A stretch of 64,000 nt of DNA. Source: Calothrix sp. NIES-2098 (GTDB taxonomy: Bacteria; Cyanobacteriota; Cyanobacteriia; Cyanobacteriales; Nostocaceae). The notes beneath the pieces are model-generated. The model did not search any database and was not told where the DNA came from. It saw only the letters and a program-made list of their open reading frames with translations. Every line of letters starts with the position of its first letter. The stretch's first letter is position 1. The stretch spans positions 3,718,001-3,782,000 of the forward strand of contig AP018172.1 in NCBI GenBank assembly GCA_002368175.1. The letters are read 5' to 3'. A program made the translations under genes and the position numbers. Of this stretch, positions 36,556-46,344 are shown in pieces.

Positions 36556-36800
36556 GACATTCTCCTTTAATAAATTGTAAACAATCTGTTGAGATGTTAA
36601 GTTAATTGATTTAACACTGCTGCTTAATAACTCCCAGTTCGCTGACTTTTTTCTAACTCCGAAAAAAGTCTACTCAGGAGTAAAAGATTGACCACCAAGT
36701 TGAGTATAAATAGTAGTCGGGAACCCAAGCAAAACAAGAATATGCTACTGTAAGGGTGAAAGAGCAGTTAAATGGGCATAAACTTCATTTTTCACTTCAA

Positions 36801-37490
36801 TCAGCAGCAGTGTGATTTCTTTAAATGCTGCAAGAAGAAGTTTTGAAATTGCAGTAGGGGTGAAATTGCAATAGACTGCACTTGCTTGACAATACCATCT
36901 CCCTGAACAATCACCTGGAAACGTGACTTTATTAATTCTTGTATCTGCGGACAACCTAGAAATTGAGTCAGTTCTGTTAAAGCAAAAAGAAATTCTGTGT
37001 TTAATTTATCTAAAGATGGTCGCAATACCTGGTTTAAGTCTGGCACGTCAGGAAAAGATTTAATTCCTTGCTTTTGCCAGGTTTGAAAATCAACTGCTTG
37101 GATAAGTTTTCCTGCTTCTATTTGTGCTTGAAAAAATGCTGCAACCATATCGGGATCTAGGCTATAGATTGTTGCTTGTTGCCTAGCTTTTAATAATAAC
37201 TCTTGTTCACGCTTTCGATCCTCGATAGGACGTTTATGATTCCATTTCCACCGGGCTACATCATGTGCAATTAGCAATCGCTGCTGGATCAATTTTAGTA
37301 ATTTATCTACACGTAATTGTTGCTCTGCACTTGTGATACATTGAGGATTTGCTGATTGTAACAACCCAAAGTTCTTGGCAGTACAATCTGATTTGAAGCT
37401 GGCAGCGACTACTCCACTACTGAAAAAAAGCCCAAACAAAATTATCATGATAATTGATTGGACTGCACAAACTGTGCGAGAAGTGGTCAT
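36801..37490 (-). CDS. secreted chorismate mutase (AroQ gamma type)
   Basis: 229 residues. The N-terminus carries a signal peptide (IIMIILFGLFFSSGVVAASF). The AroQ helical fold follows with VDKLLKLIQQRLLIAHDVARWKW and EDRKREQELLLKARQQA; the Arg, Lys and Gln positions expected for chorismate binding are present. Exported *AroQ enzymes convert chorismate to prephenate outside the cytoplasm. Context gives no pathway partner. The 36556-36800 gap has no gene. Confidence 0.82.
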   Translation of the reverse strand: MTTSRTVCAVQSIIMIILFGLFFSSGVVAASFKSDCTAKNFGLLQSANPQCITSAEQQLRVDKLLKLIQQRLLIAHDVARWKWNHKRPIEDRKREQELLLKARQQATIYSLDPDMVAAFFQAQIEAGKLIQAVDFQTWQKQGIKSFPDVPDLNQVLRPSLDKLNTEFLFALTELTQFLGCPQIQELIKSRFQVIVQGDGIVKQVQSIAISPLLQFQNFFLQHLKKSHCC

Positions 37491-37562
37491 GTGTTTACTC
37501 TTTTGAATTCAAACCGTTCAACAGAATCAGAAATAGTCGATCTTGTTTCTGAAAGCTTCTTG

Positions 37563-38588
37563 TCACTCTTTAAAAAGAGACCAGAGTTTAATGGTTTTGT
37601 CGGCACTGCTGCTGGCTATCATGTTTTCATGCGGACTGAAAACTACTGACCGCACACTTCGCTCATGCCCGATCAAATTCTCCAAGAGTTTGCCTTCAGG
37701 CAACCCCCATAACTTGATAGTGCTATCATTGCTACCACTAGCTAATCTCTTGCCATCTGGACTGAAAGCCACTGACCACACAACTCCTGAATGTCCAATT
37801 AGGGAGTGCAACAATTTACCAGTGGGCATTTGCCAGAGTTTGACTGTCTTATCAGCACTGCCACTCGCTAAGGTCCGTCCATCAGGGCTAAAAGTCACTG
37901 AGCGCACAGCTTGTGAATGAGCATTCAGGGTTTTTAGAACAGCACCATCCATAAGCCGCCAAATTTTGAGTGTACCACCCTCATTGCCACTAGCTAAGGT
38001 CTGCCCATCCGGACTAAAAGCAACAGTTCTTACCCACTTTCCATCCGATAACTGATGAACTTGTACGCCAGTCTGCACGTTCCAGATACGGATGGTTGTG
38101 TCAGCACTACCACTGGCTAACCACTTTCCGTTGGGGCTGATGGCAACGGCTTCTACATCATCTGTATGGCCATTTAGGGTACGAAGCAGTTGCCCCGTCT
38201 CTAAATTCCAGAGTTTAATCCGGTTATCCCAACTGCCACTAGCGAGCAGCTTGCTATCTGGACTGATGGCAAGGCTTACCACTGCATCGCCGTGTCCTTC
38301 TAAAGTATAGAGTAAGGTGTTATTAGGCAGATCCCAAATTTTAATTTTTTTATCGTAACTGCCACTGGCGAGGAAGCGTCCATCAGGGCTGATTGCGATC
38401 GCGTAAACCCAAGTTGAATTTCTTTGGAGAGAACGTAAGGGTTGAGTGGTTGCAACAGACCTTGTAGCAACACTAGCGTTTCGGAAGGAAGACAATAGGC
38501 TGGCACAACTGCTACTACCAACCAACATTGTTAAGGTGCTGATTGCCAATGCTGCTGAAGATTTCCTGGTAATTTGTTTCGATCTCAT
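37563..38588 (-). CDS. WD40-repeat protein, exported
   Basis: About 341 residues from the ATG at 38588 (AAGGA upstream). A signal or lipoprotein-like N-terminus (STLTMLVGSSSCASLLSSF) precedes seven WD40 repeats with regular SPDGRFLASGSYDKKIKIWD units, enough for one complete propeller. No other domain is present, so it should be a periplasmic or outer-surface scaffold. Repeats are highly alike, as in many cyanobacterial WD40 proteins. Confidence 0.88.
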   Translation of the reverse strand: MRSKQITRKSSAALAISTLTMLVGSSSCASLLSSFRNASVATRSVATTQPLRSLQRNSTWVYAIAISPDGRFLASGSYDKKIKIWDLPNNTLLYTLEGHGDAVVSLAISPDSKLLASGSWDNRIKLWNLETGQLLRTLNGHTDDVEAVAISPNGKWLASGSADTTIRIWNVQTGVQVHQLSDGKWVRTVAFSPDGQTLASGNEGGTLKIWRLMDGAVLKTLNAHSQAVRSVTFSPDGRTLASGSADKTVKLWQMPTGKLLHSLIGHSGVVWSVAFSPDGKRLASGSNDSTIKLWGLPEGKLLENLIGHERSVRSVVFSPHENMIASSSADKTIKLWSLFKE

Positions 38589-38665
38589 AACAGGACATTC
38601 CTTGTGCGAGTGAGTGAATAATCTGACTTGCACCCACTGCGTAACGGTGTCGGAGACTAGCGGTA

Positions 38666-39238
38666 CTATAGAGTAATTTTTTCTGTAATTTGAGATGAGA
38701 ACGCTTTTCCTTTCGCTTTTTGTTGTTTATTCCGATGTTCAATCCAGCGTCGCATCAGAAATAAAAGGGTTGTCGTGACAATCCCTACTAGCCCAATCGG
38801 GGTTAAATAGCTCCAATGCTCTAACATTTTGTCCCAAACGTGCCAAGTGAGCAGGAACATAGCTAAGTAAGTCAGGGTATGTAATCGCTTCCAATTTTTT
38901 TTCAGTCTTTTGACACTCCAGTCATTAGAAGTAATTGCCAAGAGAGTAAAAATTATGAAGGTAGATACACCTTGGATATAAATCCAATAGGTATTGGGAT
39001 CTAAAAAATCAAGGTCTCTCTTTTGCACTAAGAGGAAAGCGTGAAGCAAAGCCAAGCAGAAAGCCAGAATACCGATAAGTCGTCGATATTTTAACAGCCA
39101 TTTGGGAAGGTTCGTTTGTTTAGTTTGAGGAAAAATAATTCTGAGATTCGTGGGCATTAAGGTGAGAATATAAGCTCCTAAAGCTAGAAATCCCAGGCTG
39201 TTTTCTAACGGTGCTGTATCGATTGCTCCCATGACCAA
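38666..39238 (-). CDS. ferric-reductase-like membrane protein (MsrQ/YedZ-like)
   Basis: 190 residues with about five or six membrane helices (FLALGAYILTLMP, LIGILAFCLALLHAFLL, GVSTFIIFTLLAITS, HTLTYLAMFLLTWHVW, IGLVGIVTTTLLFLM). Paired histidines in LALLHAFLL and RLHTLTYLAMFLLTWHVW are the haem-ligand pattern of ferric-reductase-like transmembrane domains. The partner MsrP is not encoded nearby. It probably passes electrons across the membrane. Confidence 0.78.
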   Translation of the reverse strand: MVMGAIDTAPLENSLGFLALGAYILTLMPTNLRIIFPQTKQTNLPKWLLKYRRLIGILAFCLALLHAFLLVQKRDLDFLDPNTYWIYIQGVSTFIIFTLLAITSNDWSVKRLKKNWKRLHTLTYLAMFLLTWHVWDKMLEHWSYLTPIGLVGIVTTTLLFLMRRWIEHRNKQQKAKGKAFSSQITEKITL

Positions 39239-39378
39239 TCCTCCTTAATTTTTCAATAAAAGCCCTTACAAAGGTAGGTATTTTTTATCTGGTCATTTTT
39301 TGACGATTCCAGTCGGTCTTTACTACATCACTCTTCTCTGTTCATACTCTTTTTTTGGCGAAGGTATGTTATTCAAAA

Positions 39379-40263
39379 CTAATTAGACGAACCTGATATG
39401 AGAACGGATTGCACTCGTGATGTGAGGAATTGATCGATATAGTTTGCGATCGCATCCCCATCTTCTTCTAGGGCAAAATGTCCAGTATCGAGTAGATGGA
39501 ACTCAACGTCTTTCAAGTCACGCTGGTATGGATAAGCACCGTCAGCAGGAAAGATGTAGTCGTTCTTGCCCCAAACAATCAGGGTAGGAGGTTGATACTT
39601 GCGAAAATACTCTTGCCATTGGGGATAGAGCGGTGGATTAGTGCCATAGCTATAAAACAGTGCCAGTTGAATCTCTTCGTTTCCGGGGCGATCGAGGAAA
39701 TGTTGATCGATAGTCCAGGTATCGGGGCTGATTGCTTCTAGATTGCGAACACCGTTAGTATATTGCCACTTGGTTGCTTCCAGAGTGACAAGATATTTGA
39801 GCTTTTCAGCATTCTCAGGCGATCGCTCTTGCCAGTATGCCTTAATCGGCTCCCAAAATTCGCGCAGACCTTCCTCGTAAGCATTGCCATTTTGAACAAT
39901 CAGAGATTGCACGCGCTCTGGATATTTAGCGGCAATTCGATAGCCAATTGGTGCGCCATAATCCATCACATAAAGGCTGTACTTTTTGAGAGCGATCGCG
40001 TCAATAAATTTCTCCACAATCTCAGCCAAGCGATCGAACGTGTAGTCAAATTCATTTACAGTTGGCATCGAACTGTTGCCGTAACCAGGATAGTCAGGTG
40101 CAACGAGATGGAATTTATCAGCCAGAGCAGGTATAAGATTGCGGAACATATGAGAGGAGGTTGGAAAGCCGTGTAATAGCAGAATCGTCGGATTATCACG
40201 GGAACCCGCTTCACGGTAAAAGATATCTAAACCATCAATCGAAACTGTGCGATATGTAGTCAT
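39379..40263 (-). CDS. alpha/beta hydrolase (haloalkane dehalogenase/epoxide hydrolase-like)
   Basis: About 294 residues from the ATG at 40263, which is preceded by AAGGAG. Motifs: LLLHGFPTSSHMF (oxyanion hole), nucleophile region YVMDYGAPIGYR, in which the nucleophile is Asp as in dehalogenases and epoxide hydrolases, IVWGKNDYIFP (acid) and DTGHFALEEDG (His). The Asp nucleophile excludes a serine esterase. It probably shares a transcript with the MOSC and SDR genes upstream. Confidence 0.85.
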   Translation of the reverse strand: MTTYRTVSIDGLDIFYREAGSRDNPTILLLHGFPTSSHMFRNLIPALADKFHLVAPDYPGYGNSSMPTVNEFDYTFDRLAEIVEKFIDAIALKKYSLYVMDYGAPIGYRIAAKYPERVQSLIVQNGNAYEEGLREFWEPIKAYWQERSPENAEKLKYLVTLEATKWQYTNGVRNLEAISPDTWTIDQHFLDRPGNEEIQLALFYSYGTNPPLYPQWQEYFRKYQPPTLIVWGKNDYIFPADGAYPYQRDLKDVEFHLLDTGHFALEEDGDAIANYIDQFLTSRVQSVLISGSSN

Positions 40264-40320
40264 GAGATTACTCCTTGTAAGTGATAAAAGTGACATGATG
40301 GCGTTTGACAACAGGTTGAG

Positions 40321-40971
40321 CTATCTCACATCCGAACGACGAATCTGCTCCTGAAAGTAGTCTCGCCAGCTTTCCGGTAAGGCTTCAAGTTGAGCAGCAC
40401 GATGCAGTAACTCTGGATTGTTTTGCTCACGAACATAAAGCTGAGTGATATCAGCAACTGTAATATTGTTGGTATCTCGACTGATTAACTCTAAAGTGTC
40501 TCCAGCGACCACTTCGCCCTCTTGCAAAACCCGAAAGTAAAATCCAGTGCGACGACTGGTGAGAAATCGTTTCACCATATCCGATCGCCCAAAGCGAATC
40601 GCTAGTTTGTAACAGGGTAAGCGAGGTTGAGTCACCATTAGTTCCACACTGCCGATTTTGAAGCGATCCCCAATGTTCAATTCTTCTTCTCTCAATCCTG
40701 AGACTGTGAAATTTTCACCAAAGATCCCAAATGTTAACTCTGTGTCAGGCAATTGGCTTTGCCAGTAATCATAATGCTCAAAAGGATAGACATATACAGC
40801 TTTGTCAACTCCGCCATGAACGGTGAGATCCGCTTGGCGATCGCCATCTAAATTGAGTTCACGCACCATTACTCTCGCATTCACTGGCTCTTTGAAAATT
40901 CCAGTGCGGACGGCTTTTCCTTTCCAGGTCACTTCACGCGGCAACCCGACATTAACAGAGATCAGCTTCAT
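40321..40971 (-). CDS. MOSC-domain protein (YiiM-like)
   Basis: About 216 residues from ATG 40971 (AAGGAG upstream). GGVDKAVYVYPFEHYDYW, FGIFGENFTVSGL and the Cys of QPRLPCYKLAIRFG are the standard MOSC landmarks; the cysteine is thought to bind the molybdenum cofactor sulfur. YiiM-type proteins reduce N-hydroxylated substrates. The start lies 20 bp downstream of the SDR stop, so co-transcription is likely. Confidence 0.87.
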   Translation of the reverse strand: MKLISVNVGLPREVTWKGKAVRTGIFKEPVNARVMVRELNLDGDRQADLTVHGGVDKAVYVYPFEHYDYWQSQLPDTELTFGIFGENFTVSGLREEELNIGDRFKIGSVELMVTQPRLPCYKLAIRFGRSDMVKRFLTSRRTGFYFRVLQEGEVVAGDTLELISRDTNNITVADITQLYVREQNNPELLHRAAQLEALPESWRDYFQEQIRRSDVR

Positions 40972-40990
40972 CTTTAACTCCTTTTGGACT

Positions 40991-41740
40991 TTAAATCTGT
41001 GCCATACCGCCATCAACAAACAACTCAATGCCGTTCACAAAGCTGCTGTCATCTGAAGCAAGAAAGACAACGGCTTTGGCAATCTCATCGGGTTTGCCGA
41101 CTCGCCCCAGTGGGATGGTGCTGGCTTGGCTGTCCACGAATTCTTGCAACTGCTGGTCATTCAGTCCCAAATGATCGTAACCAGGAGTCGGAACCACACC
41201 AGGGCTAATGGCATTCACTCGGATCTTGCGTTCTCTGAGATCGAGTATCCAATTCCGAGCAAACGATCTCACGGCGGCTTTGGTGGCGCTGTAAACACTG
41301 AAAGCTGGCGTACCTTTTATAGAAGTAATCGAAGCATTCAGGATAATAGAAGCGCCCTCTGGCAACAGTGGCAGCGCCTTTTGTACGGTGAACAGCAAAC
41401 CTTTAACGTTTACGTTGAATGTTTTGTCAAAGTGTTCCTCAGTGATTGCTCCAAGTGGCGCAATTTGTCCAACGCCAGCATTAGCGAAGATAATATCGAG
41501 GTGTCCTTGCTCTTGCTTAATGGTAGTAAACAGACGATCTAGGTCTGCCAGATTAGAAACATCGCTTTGCACAGCCGTAACATTTTTACCAATGGCTTCT
41601 ACAGCAGCATCCAGTTCGACTTGGCGACGACCCGTGATGTAGACATAGGCTCCTTCAGCAACAAACTCTTTGGCTGTGGCAAGACCGATCCCACTGTTGC
41701 CACCCGTGACAAGGGCGATTTTTCCTTCTAGTTTTTTCAT
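40991..41740 (-). CDS. short-chain dehydrogenase/reductase
   Basis: 249 residues. Cofactor loop TGGNSGIG, NAG motif (FANAGVGQIA), catalytic Ser in ASITSIKG and the YSATKAA Tyr-Lys pair give a complete classical SDR. The preference for NADP is suggested by the Arg-Arg after YITGRR. It heads the SDR-MOSC-hydrolase run. A short paralogous start is preserved at 33957-34004. Confidence 0.9.
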   Translation of the reverse strand: MKKLEGKIALVTGGNSGIGLATAKEFVAEGAYVYITGRRQVELDAAVEAIGKNVTAVQSDVSNLADLDRLFTTIKQEQGHLDIIFANAGVGQIAPLGAITEEHFDKTFNVNVKGLLFTVQKALPLLPEGASIILNASITSIKGTPAFSVYSATKAAVRSFARNWILDLRERKIRVNAISPGVVPTPGYDHLGLNDQQLQEFVDSQASTIPLGRVGKPDEIAKAVVFLASDDSSFVNGIELFVDGGMAQI

Positions 41741-41803
41741 AGGTTAATTTAATAGGGATTTTGGATTTGTATGAACCATTGAAGTGTTATCGGTTCTGTT
41801 GCA

Positions 41804-41990
41804 TCACAGCTTTGAGAATAGCAGATTTAACCCTTCAGTCATTGTTGGATGAGTTAAAACGCGATCGCGCAAAACGGTATAGGGCATCTGAGCTTGCATT
41901 ACCATTTGCACCGTCGAAATAATTTCACCTGCTGCATGAGACAACAGTGAGTATCTGCGATCGCCTTCAACAGTCCATTGGTTTGACCCG
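41804..41990 (-). pseudogene. second C-terminal fragment of a mercuric-reductase-like flavoprotein
   Basis: HAAGEIISTVQMVMQAQ to the stop is almost identical to the end of the fragment at 33138. Further upstream GQTNGLLKAIADT lies in another frame, so deletions and frameshifts separate the pieces. It is located immediately upstream of the SDR gene. Confidence 0.78.
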
Positions 41991-42030
41991 AATGGCACTA
42001 AGAAAAGCCCAAGGATTTATTGTATCCTCG

Positions 42031-42052
42031 TTAAGAGCCTGGAGGCTCTTAA
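42031..42052. repeat. perfect hairpin
   Basis: TTAAGAGCC and GGCTCTTAA form a 9-bp stem with a 4-nt loop. It is downstream of the SnoaL-like gene (minus strand) and may act as its terminator or protect the mRNA end, although a T-tract is lacking. Confidence 0.4.
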
Positions 42053-42117
42053 CCAGTTGGGGCAAGGGCTGTATCTTAACTTAGTACCATTCCTTACATC
42101 TCCTTTGATTGATCTGC

Positions 42118-42633
42118 TTAATGACGCTGCTTGAGACCTGCAACGAGGTCGGTCACTTGACGTTGAGCCTCTGCGCTCAGTGAGTCAAAGTCGTCTAAGA
42201 AGAATTGACGTTCTAGCGTTAACTTCCGGGTATTGAGTAACCCTTCGATCTGCCAACCTTCGTCGCTTTTCGTTACGACGTATAGCGGCAGGGAATCTCG
42301 TGACGGTGAAGCTTCGGTTTGTCCGGGCAGTATTACCCTGATAACTACAAGCATGAGCGCGAGTTGCGAGTTCACGAAGCGGACAAAATCCACCTCACCC
42401 TCCAAGCGTGTTCCTTTGACAACCGTGTCGAACGCTTGCTGATGAAATGCAGCGATTTCTTTTCGACCCTTGAGATGTGTGCCCTCGAACGTGATGAAAT
42501 CAGCAGTTTCGCTGAACGGAGCAGCAAAGCCTTCGCCGCTACCTTGATTCCAACCATCAACCATCTGGCGAGGGAAAGCACGGATTACCGACTCGTCAGC
42601 AGTAGTGGTGGTTTGAGCTGTTTGTGAAGTCAT
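42118..42633 (-). CDS. SnoaL-like SgcJ/EcaC-family protein
   Basis: 171 residues with the NTF2-like pattern FPRQMVDGWNQGSGEGFAAPF, ADFITFEGTHLKGRKEIAAFH and LLNTRKLTLERQ, as in the SgcJ/EcaC family. Such proteins bind small molecules in a cone-shaped barrel; the activity is unknown. No signal peptide. The gap above it (42634-42847) has no intact gene. Confidence 0.8.
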   Translation of the reverse strand: MTSQTAQTTTTADESVIRAFPRQMVDGWNQGSGEGFAAPFSETADFITFEGTHLKGRKEIAAFHQQAFDTVVKGTRLEGEVDFVRFVNSQLALMLVVIRVILPGQTEASPSRDSLPLYVVTKSDEGWQIEGLLNTRKLTLERQFFLDDFDSLSAEAQRQVTDLVAGLKQRH

Positions 42634-42847
42634 AGTTTTAAGTTCCTTTTAAGTGATAGATCAGTTTTCAAGCGGTATAGAGCGTGTTATAAACTCTGAA
42701 AATCATCGGCTCTGTAAGCCAGATCCAACCATTCCTCGAAAATCGCAACGAGGGCTGAATTTCGCTTTTAGACTAGGTTCTATAGAAGTTCATAACGTCC
42801 TCTAAGGGAAATCTCCAGGTAGACCCAGGATTTTGTCGCCAATTTCG

Positions 42848-44419
42848 CTAGAGATGCAATTGAACTTGGAAATTAAGTTGATTGGCAATGCTTTGTGTGG
42901 TACGCTCCACTTTAATTAAATCTGCGGCCTTCTCACCGATCATGATGGTCGGTGCGTTCGTATTTCCTGTGGTGAGCGTGGGCATGATGGAGGCATCCAC
43001 GACCCGCAATCCCTCAACCCCATATACCCGCAGTTTGGGGTCTACAACTGCCATTGGGTCAGTACCCATTTTGCAAGTGCCGATCGGATGCCACACTGTA
43101 CTACAAGTTTCCCGGACGTAAGCTTCTAGCGCTGCATCGCTCTGCTTGTCAGCACCGGGAGTGATTTCCTCACCGCGAAACTCATCAAAAGCACTTGTAC
43201 CGAACAAGTTACGGAGTAATTTAATTCCGACAACGAGCTTTTGCACATCAGCTTCACTTTGGAGCAAGTTCATTTGAATCATCGGTGTGTCTTTGGGGTC
43301 GGGAGAACGCAAACTGACACTGCCAATGTTTTGAGGATGAGTCAAACAAACGAAACCTACGAATCCTAAACCAGAGTGGACATAACCAGGCGGTGCTAAT
43401 ACAACCGGAGCGAAGAGAAACTGTAAATCTGGCGCAATCTCCTGATTCCCATCGGTATGCATAAACAAGCCAGCTTCACCAACACTACTGGTGCTTGCCG
43501 CGTGTAAATCCTGAGTTGCCTCGTATGCCACGGACACGGCAGGGTGGTCTTGGAGGTTTTGACCAACTCCAGGCAAATCAGCCACTACCTCAATGCCCAT
43601 CGCTTGCAGGTGTTGTGCATCCCCAATGCCGGAAAGCATCAGCAGCTTGGGCGAATCGAACGCGCCAGCACTTAAAATCACTTCGGAGTTGACCCTGACT
43701 TGGTGTAGTATACCCTCATGCAGGTATTCCACCCCAACGGTGCGGGTGCCCTCAAACAACAATCGAGTTACCAATGCTCCGGTCGTTACAGTTAAATTGG
43801 AACGCTGGAGAATGGGTACAAGGAAGGCAGTCGCAGTACTGTGCCGCTTACCATCCTTAACCGTCAACTGATAGGGGCCTGCTCCTTCTTGCTGTGTACC
43901 GTTAAAATCGGGATTGTGGTCATATCCTAGTGTCACTGCTGCGTCTACAAAGCGTTGGGATATCACAGCAGGCGCAATCAGATCGGTGACGCTCAACTCT
44001 CCATCAACCCCGTGAAATTCTGACGCGCCTCGTGAGGAGTGTTCCGATTTCTTGAAGTAGGGCAAGACATCCTGGTAACTCCAACCGGGATTGCCTAATT
44101 TCTGCCAGTGGTCATAATCGTGAGGATTGCCCCGCATATAAACCATGAAATTAATCGAACTGCTGCCCCCCAGAACTTTGCCACGGGGACAAAAGATTTT
44201 GCGACCCTTCAGGTAGGGTTCGGGTTCAGAGAAATATGCCCAGTCCACCTCAGAGCCTTGTAGACTAACGCATTGGGACGGAATGTGAATTTCTGGTTTC
44301 GTATCTGGGTTACCCGCTTCGAGTAATAACACAGTTGTGTCACTGTCTTGCGTCAGACGGTTAGCGACCACGCAGCCTGCCGAGCCTGCACCAATTACAA
44401 TGTAGTCATATTGAGGCAT
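42848..44419 (-). CDS. GMC-family oxidoreductase (choline dehydrogenase-like)
   Basis: 523 residues. The FAD dinucleotide fold IVIGAGSAGCVVANRL is at the N-terminus; GKVLGGSSSINFMVYMRG is GMC signature 1, GAFDSPKLLMLSGIG is signature 2, and the catalytic His lies in CSTVWHPIGTCKMG. These flavoenzymes oxidise alcohols. It is a tandem paralogue of the gene at 44522-46123 with the same motif spacing. The alcohol substrate is unknown; choline is only the name-giving example. Confidence 0.92.
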   Translation of the reverse strand: MPQYDYIVIGAGSAGCVVANRLTQDSDTTVLLLEAGNPDTKPEIHIPSQCVSLQGSEVDWAYFSEPEPYLKGRKIFCPRGKVLGGSSSINFMVYMRGNPHDYDHWQKLGNPGWSYQDVLPYFKKSEHSSRGASEFHGVDGELSVTDLIAPAVISQRFVDAAVTLGYDHNPDFNGTQQEGAGPYQLTVKDGKRHSTATAFLVPILQRSNLTVTTGALVTRLLFEGTRTVGVEYLHEGILHQVRVNSEVILSAGAFDSPKLLMLSGIGDAQHLQAMGIEVVADLPGVGQNLQDHPAVSVAYEATQDLHAASTSSVGEAGLFMHTDGNQEIAPDLQFLFAPVVLAPPGYVHSGLGFVGFVCLTHPQNIGSVSLRSPDPKDTPMIQMNLLQSEADVQKLVVGIKLLRNLFGTSAFDEFRGEEITPGADKQSDAALEAYVRETCSTVWHPIGTCKMGTDPMAVVDPKLRVYGVEGLRVVDASIMPTLTTGNTNAPTIMIGEKAADLIKVERTTQSIANQLNFQVQLHL

Positions 44420-44521
44420 AGAAATCTCCTGTGCTGGTTCTGTCCATTGTTCCGCAAGGGGGGCATCCAGTCTTTGGGGGATTGACGCAAAGAAGGGGAG
44501 ATGCGGAGAGTAAGAACATTC

Positions 44522-46123
44522 TCACCAATCAGAATCGCCGACTGCTAGAAATCCTAACTGGGCTGGATTTTGCACGTTGTATTTGGTCATCAACGGTTGT
44601 TGAGTGCGAGTTGCTTTAATTAAATCCGCCGCCTTCTCACCGATCATGATGGTCGGTGCGTTCGTATTTCCTGTAGTGATTGTTGGCATAATTGATGCAT
44701 CAACGACACGTAATCCCTCAATTCCATATACCCGTAGTTCGGGGTCTACTACCGCCATTGAATCAATTCCCATTTTGCAGGTGCCAACCGGATGCCACAC
44801 AGTGCTGCAAGTGTTCTGAATATAAGCTTCAAGTGCTGCATCGCTCTGAATATCAGCCCCCGGAGCGATTTCCTTGCCACGAAACTCATCGAAGGCATGG
44901 CTCTGAAACAATTGACGCATCAATTTAATCCCCTCAATCAGCTTTTGCACATCGGCTTGATGTTGCAGATAGTTCATCTGCATGATGGGTGGGTCTTTGG
45001 GATTCGTTGACTGCAAACTGACGCTGCCAATGTTTTGCAGACGTGTTAAAGAGACTGCACCCGTAAATCCAAAATTAGCGGGGGTATAACCCGGTGATAA
45101 GAGTTGAACGGGGCCGAAGAAGAATTGTAAATCTGGTGCAACGTCCAGATTGCCATCGCTATGCAAAATTAATCCGGCGTCAGCGACACTACTGGTGATA
45201 GCAGGGTGTACATCTTGAATAGCTTCCTGAACCACAACAGTGAAAATGTGATCCTGAAGGTTTTGACCAACCCCCGGTAAATCAGCAACGACAGGAATTT
45301 TCATTGCTTGCAAATGGTGCGCATCTCCAATGCCAGAAAGCATCAGCAACTTGGGTGAATCAAATGCACCTGCACTTAAAATCACTTCCTGGTTGACGCT
45401 AACCTGATGCAGCGTACCCTCATGCAGATACTCCACTCCGACGGTGCGAGTGCCCTCAAACAGCAATCGCGTTACCAATGCCCCTGTCGTTACAGTCAAA
45501 TTGGGACGATGGAGAATGGGCAGGAGAAAGGCAGCCGCAGCACTGTGCCGTTTACCATCCTTGACGGTTAACTGATAGGGGCCTGCCCCTTCTTGCTGCG
45601 CTCCGTTGAAATCAGGATTATAGTCATAGCCCATTGCCACACAGGCATCGACAAAGCGTTGGGAAACGACAGCAGGGGACATCACATCGGTAACGCTCAA
45701 CTCCCCACCAACCCCGTGAAATTCTGATGCGCCTCGCTGCTGGTGCTCCGATTTCTTAAAGTAGGGCAAAACATCTTGATAACTCCAACCGGAATTTCCC
45801 AACGACTGCCAGCGATCGTAATCGTGAGAATTGCCCCGGACATACAGCATGAAATTAATCGAACTGCTGCCCCCCAAGACTTTGCCACGGGAGCAAAGCA
45901 TTGTGCGATCGTTCAGGTAGGGTTCCGGCTCAGAAACGTAACTCCAATCAACTTCAGAGCCTATTAGGCTAAAGCATTGCGCCGGAATTTGAATTTCTGG
46001 TTTTGTAGCTGGGTTGCCCGCTTCGAGGAGTAACACGGTTGTGTTACAGTCTTCGGTTAGACGATTGGCAACCACACAACCAGCCGAACCTGCACCAATT
46101 ACAATGTAGTCATAATTAGTCAT
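44522..46123 (-). CDS. GMC-family oxidoreductase, tandem paralogue
   Basis: 533 residues, collinear and highly similar with the product of 42848-44419 (same ADGHAxx-type signatures: GKVLGGSSSINFMLYVRG, GAFDSPKLLMLSGIG, WHPVGTCKMG). The C-terminus has an extra tail of about 15 residues. The two genes are separated by about 100 bp of non-coding DNA and arose by duplication. Full set of FAD-binding and catalytic motifs, so both copies should be functional. Confidence 0.92.
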   Translation of the reverse strand: MTNYDYIVIGAGSAGCVVANRLTEDCNTTVLLLEAGNPATKPEIQIPAQCFSLIGSEVDWSYVSEPEPYLNDRTMLCSRGKVLGGSSSINFMLYVRGNSHDYDRWQSLGNSGWSYQDVLPYFKKSEHQQRGASEFHGVGGELSVTDVMSPAVVSQRFVDACVAMGYDYNPDFNGAQQEGAGPYQLTVKDGKRHSAAAAFLLPILHRPNLTVTTGALVTRLLFEGTRTVGVEYLHEGTLHQVSVNQEVILSAGAFDSPKLLMLSGIGDAHHLQAMKIPVVADLPGVGQNLQDHIFTVVVQEAIQDVHPAITSSVADAGLILHSDGNLDVAPDLQFFFGPVQLLSPGYTPANFGFTGAVSLTRLQNIGSVSLQSTNPKDPPIMQMNYLQHQADVQKLIEGIKLMRQLFQSHAFDEFRGKEIAPGADIQSDAALEAYIQNTCSTVWHPVGTCKMGIDSMAVVDPELRVYGIEGLRVVDASIMPTITTGNTNAPTIMIGEKAADLIKATRTQQPLMTKYNVQNPAQLGFLAVGDSDW

Positions 46124-46344
46124 AAAGTTCTCTTCCTCTGTTATCTACAATGGATAAATGGAGCTAAGAATGAACTGATTTAAAGAGCGATCGCTAAAAT
46201 ACTGTTAGTTATTCATTTACAATACCCGATCTGCTGAATTTAACTGTTTACCAATGGTGTATCTACCAAATGTTCTGCCAGAAACTAAACTTGCGTCTCA
46301 TTGGTTTGCAGGACTTGGCTCACTAACAAATCGTTAAATTGGGA

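Noticed and set aside
36745..36954. 69-residue frame overlapping the chorismate mutase end
   Set aside because: It lies in an alternate frame over the conserved gene and lacks a start signal.
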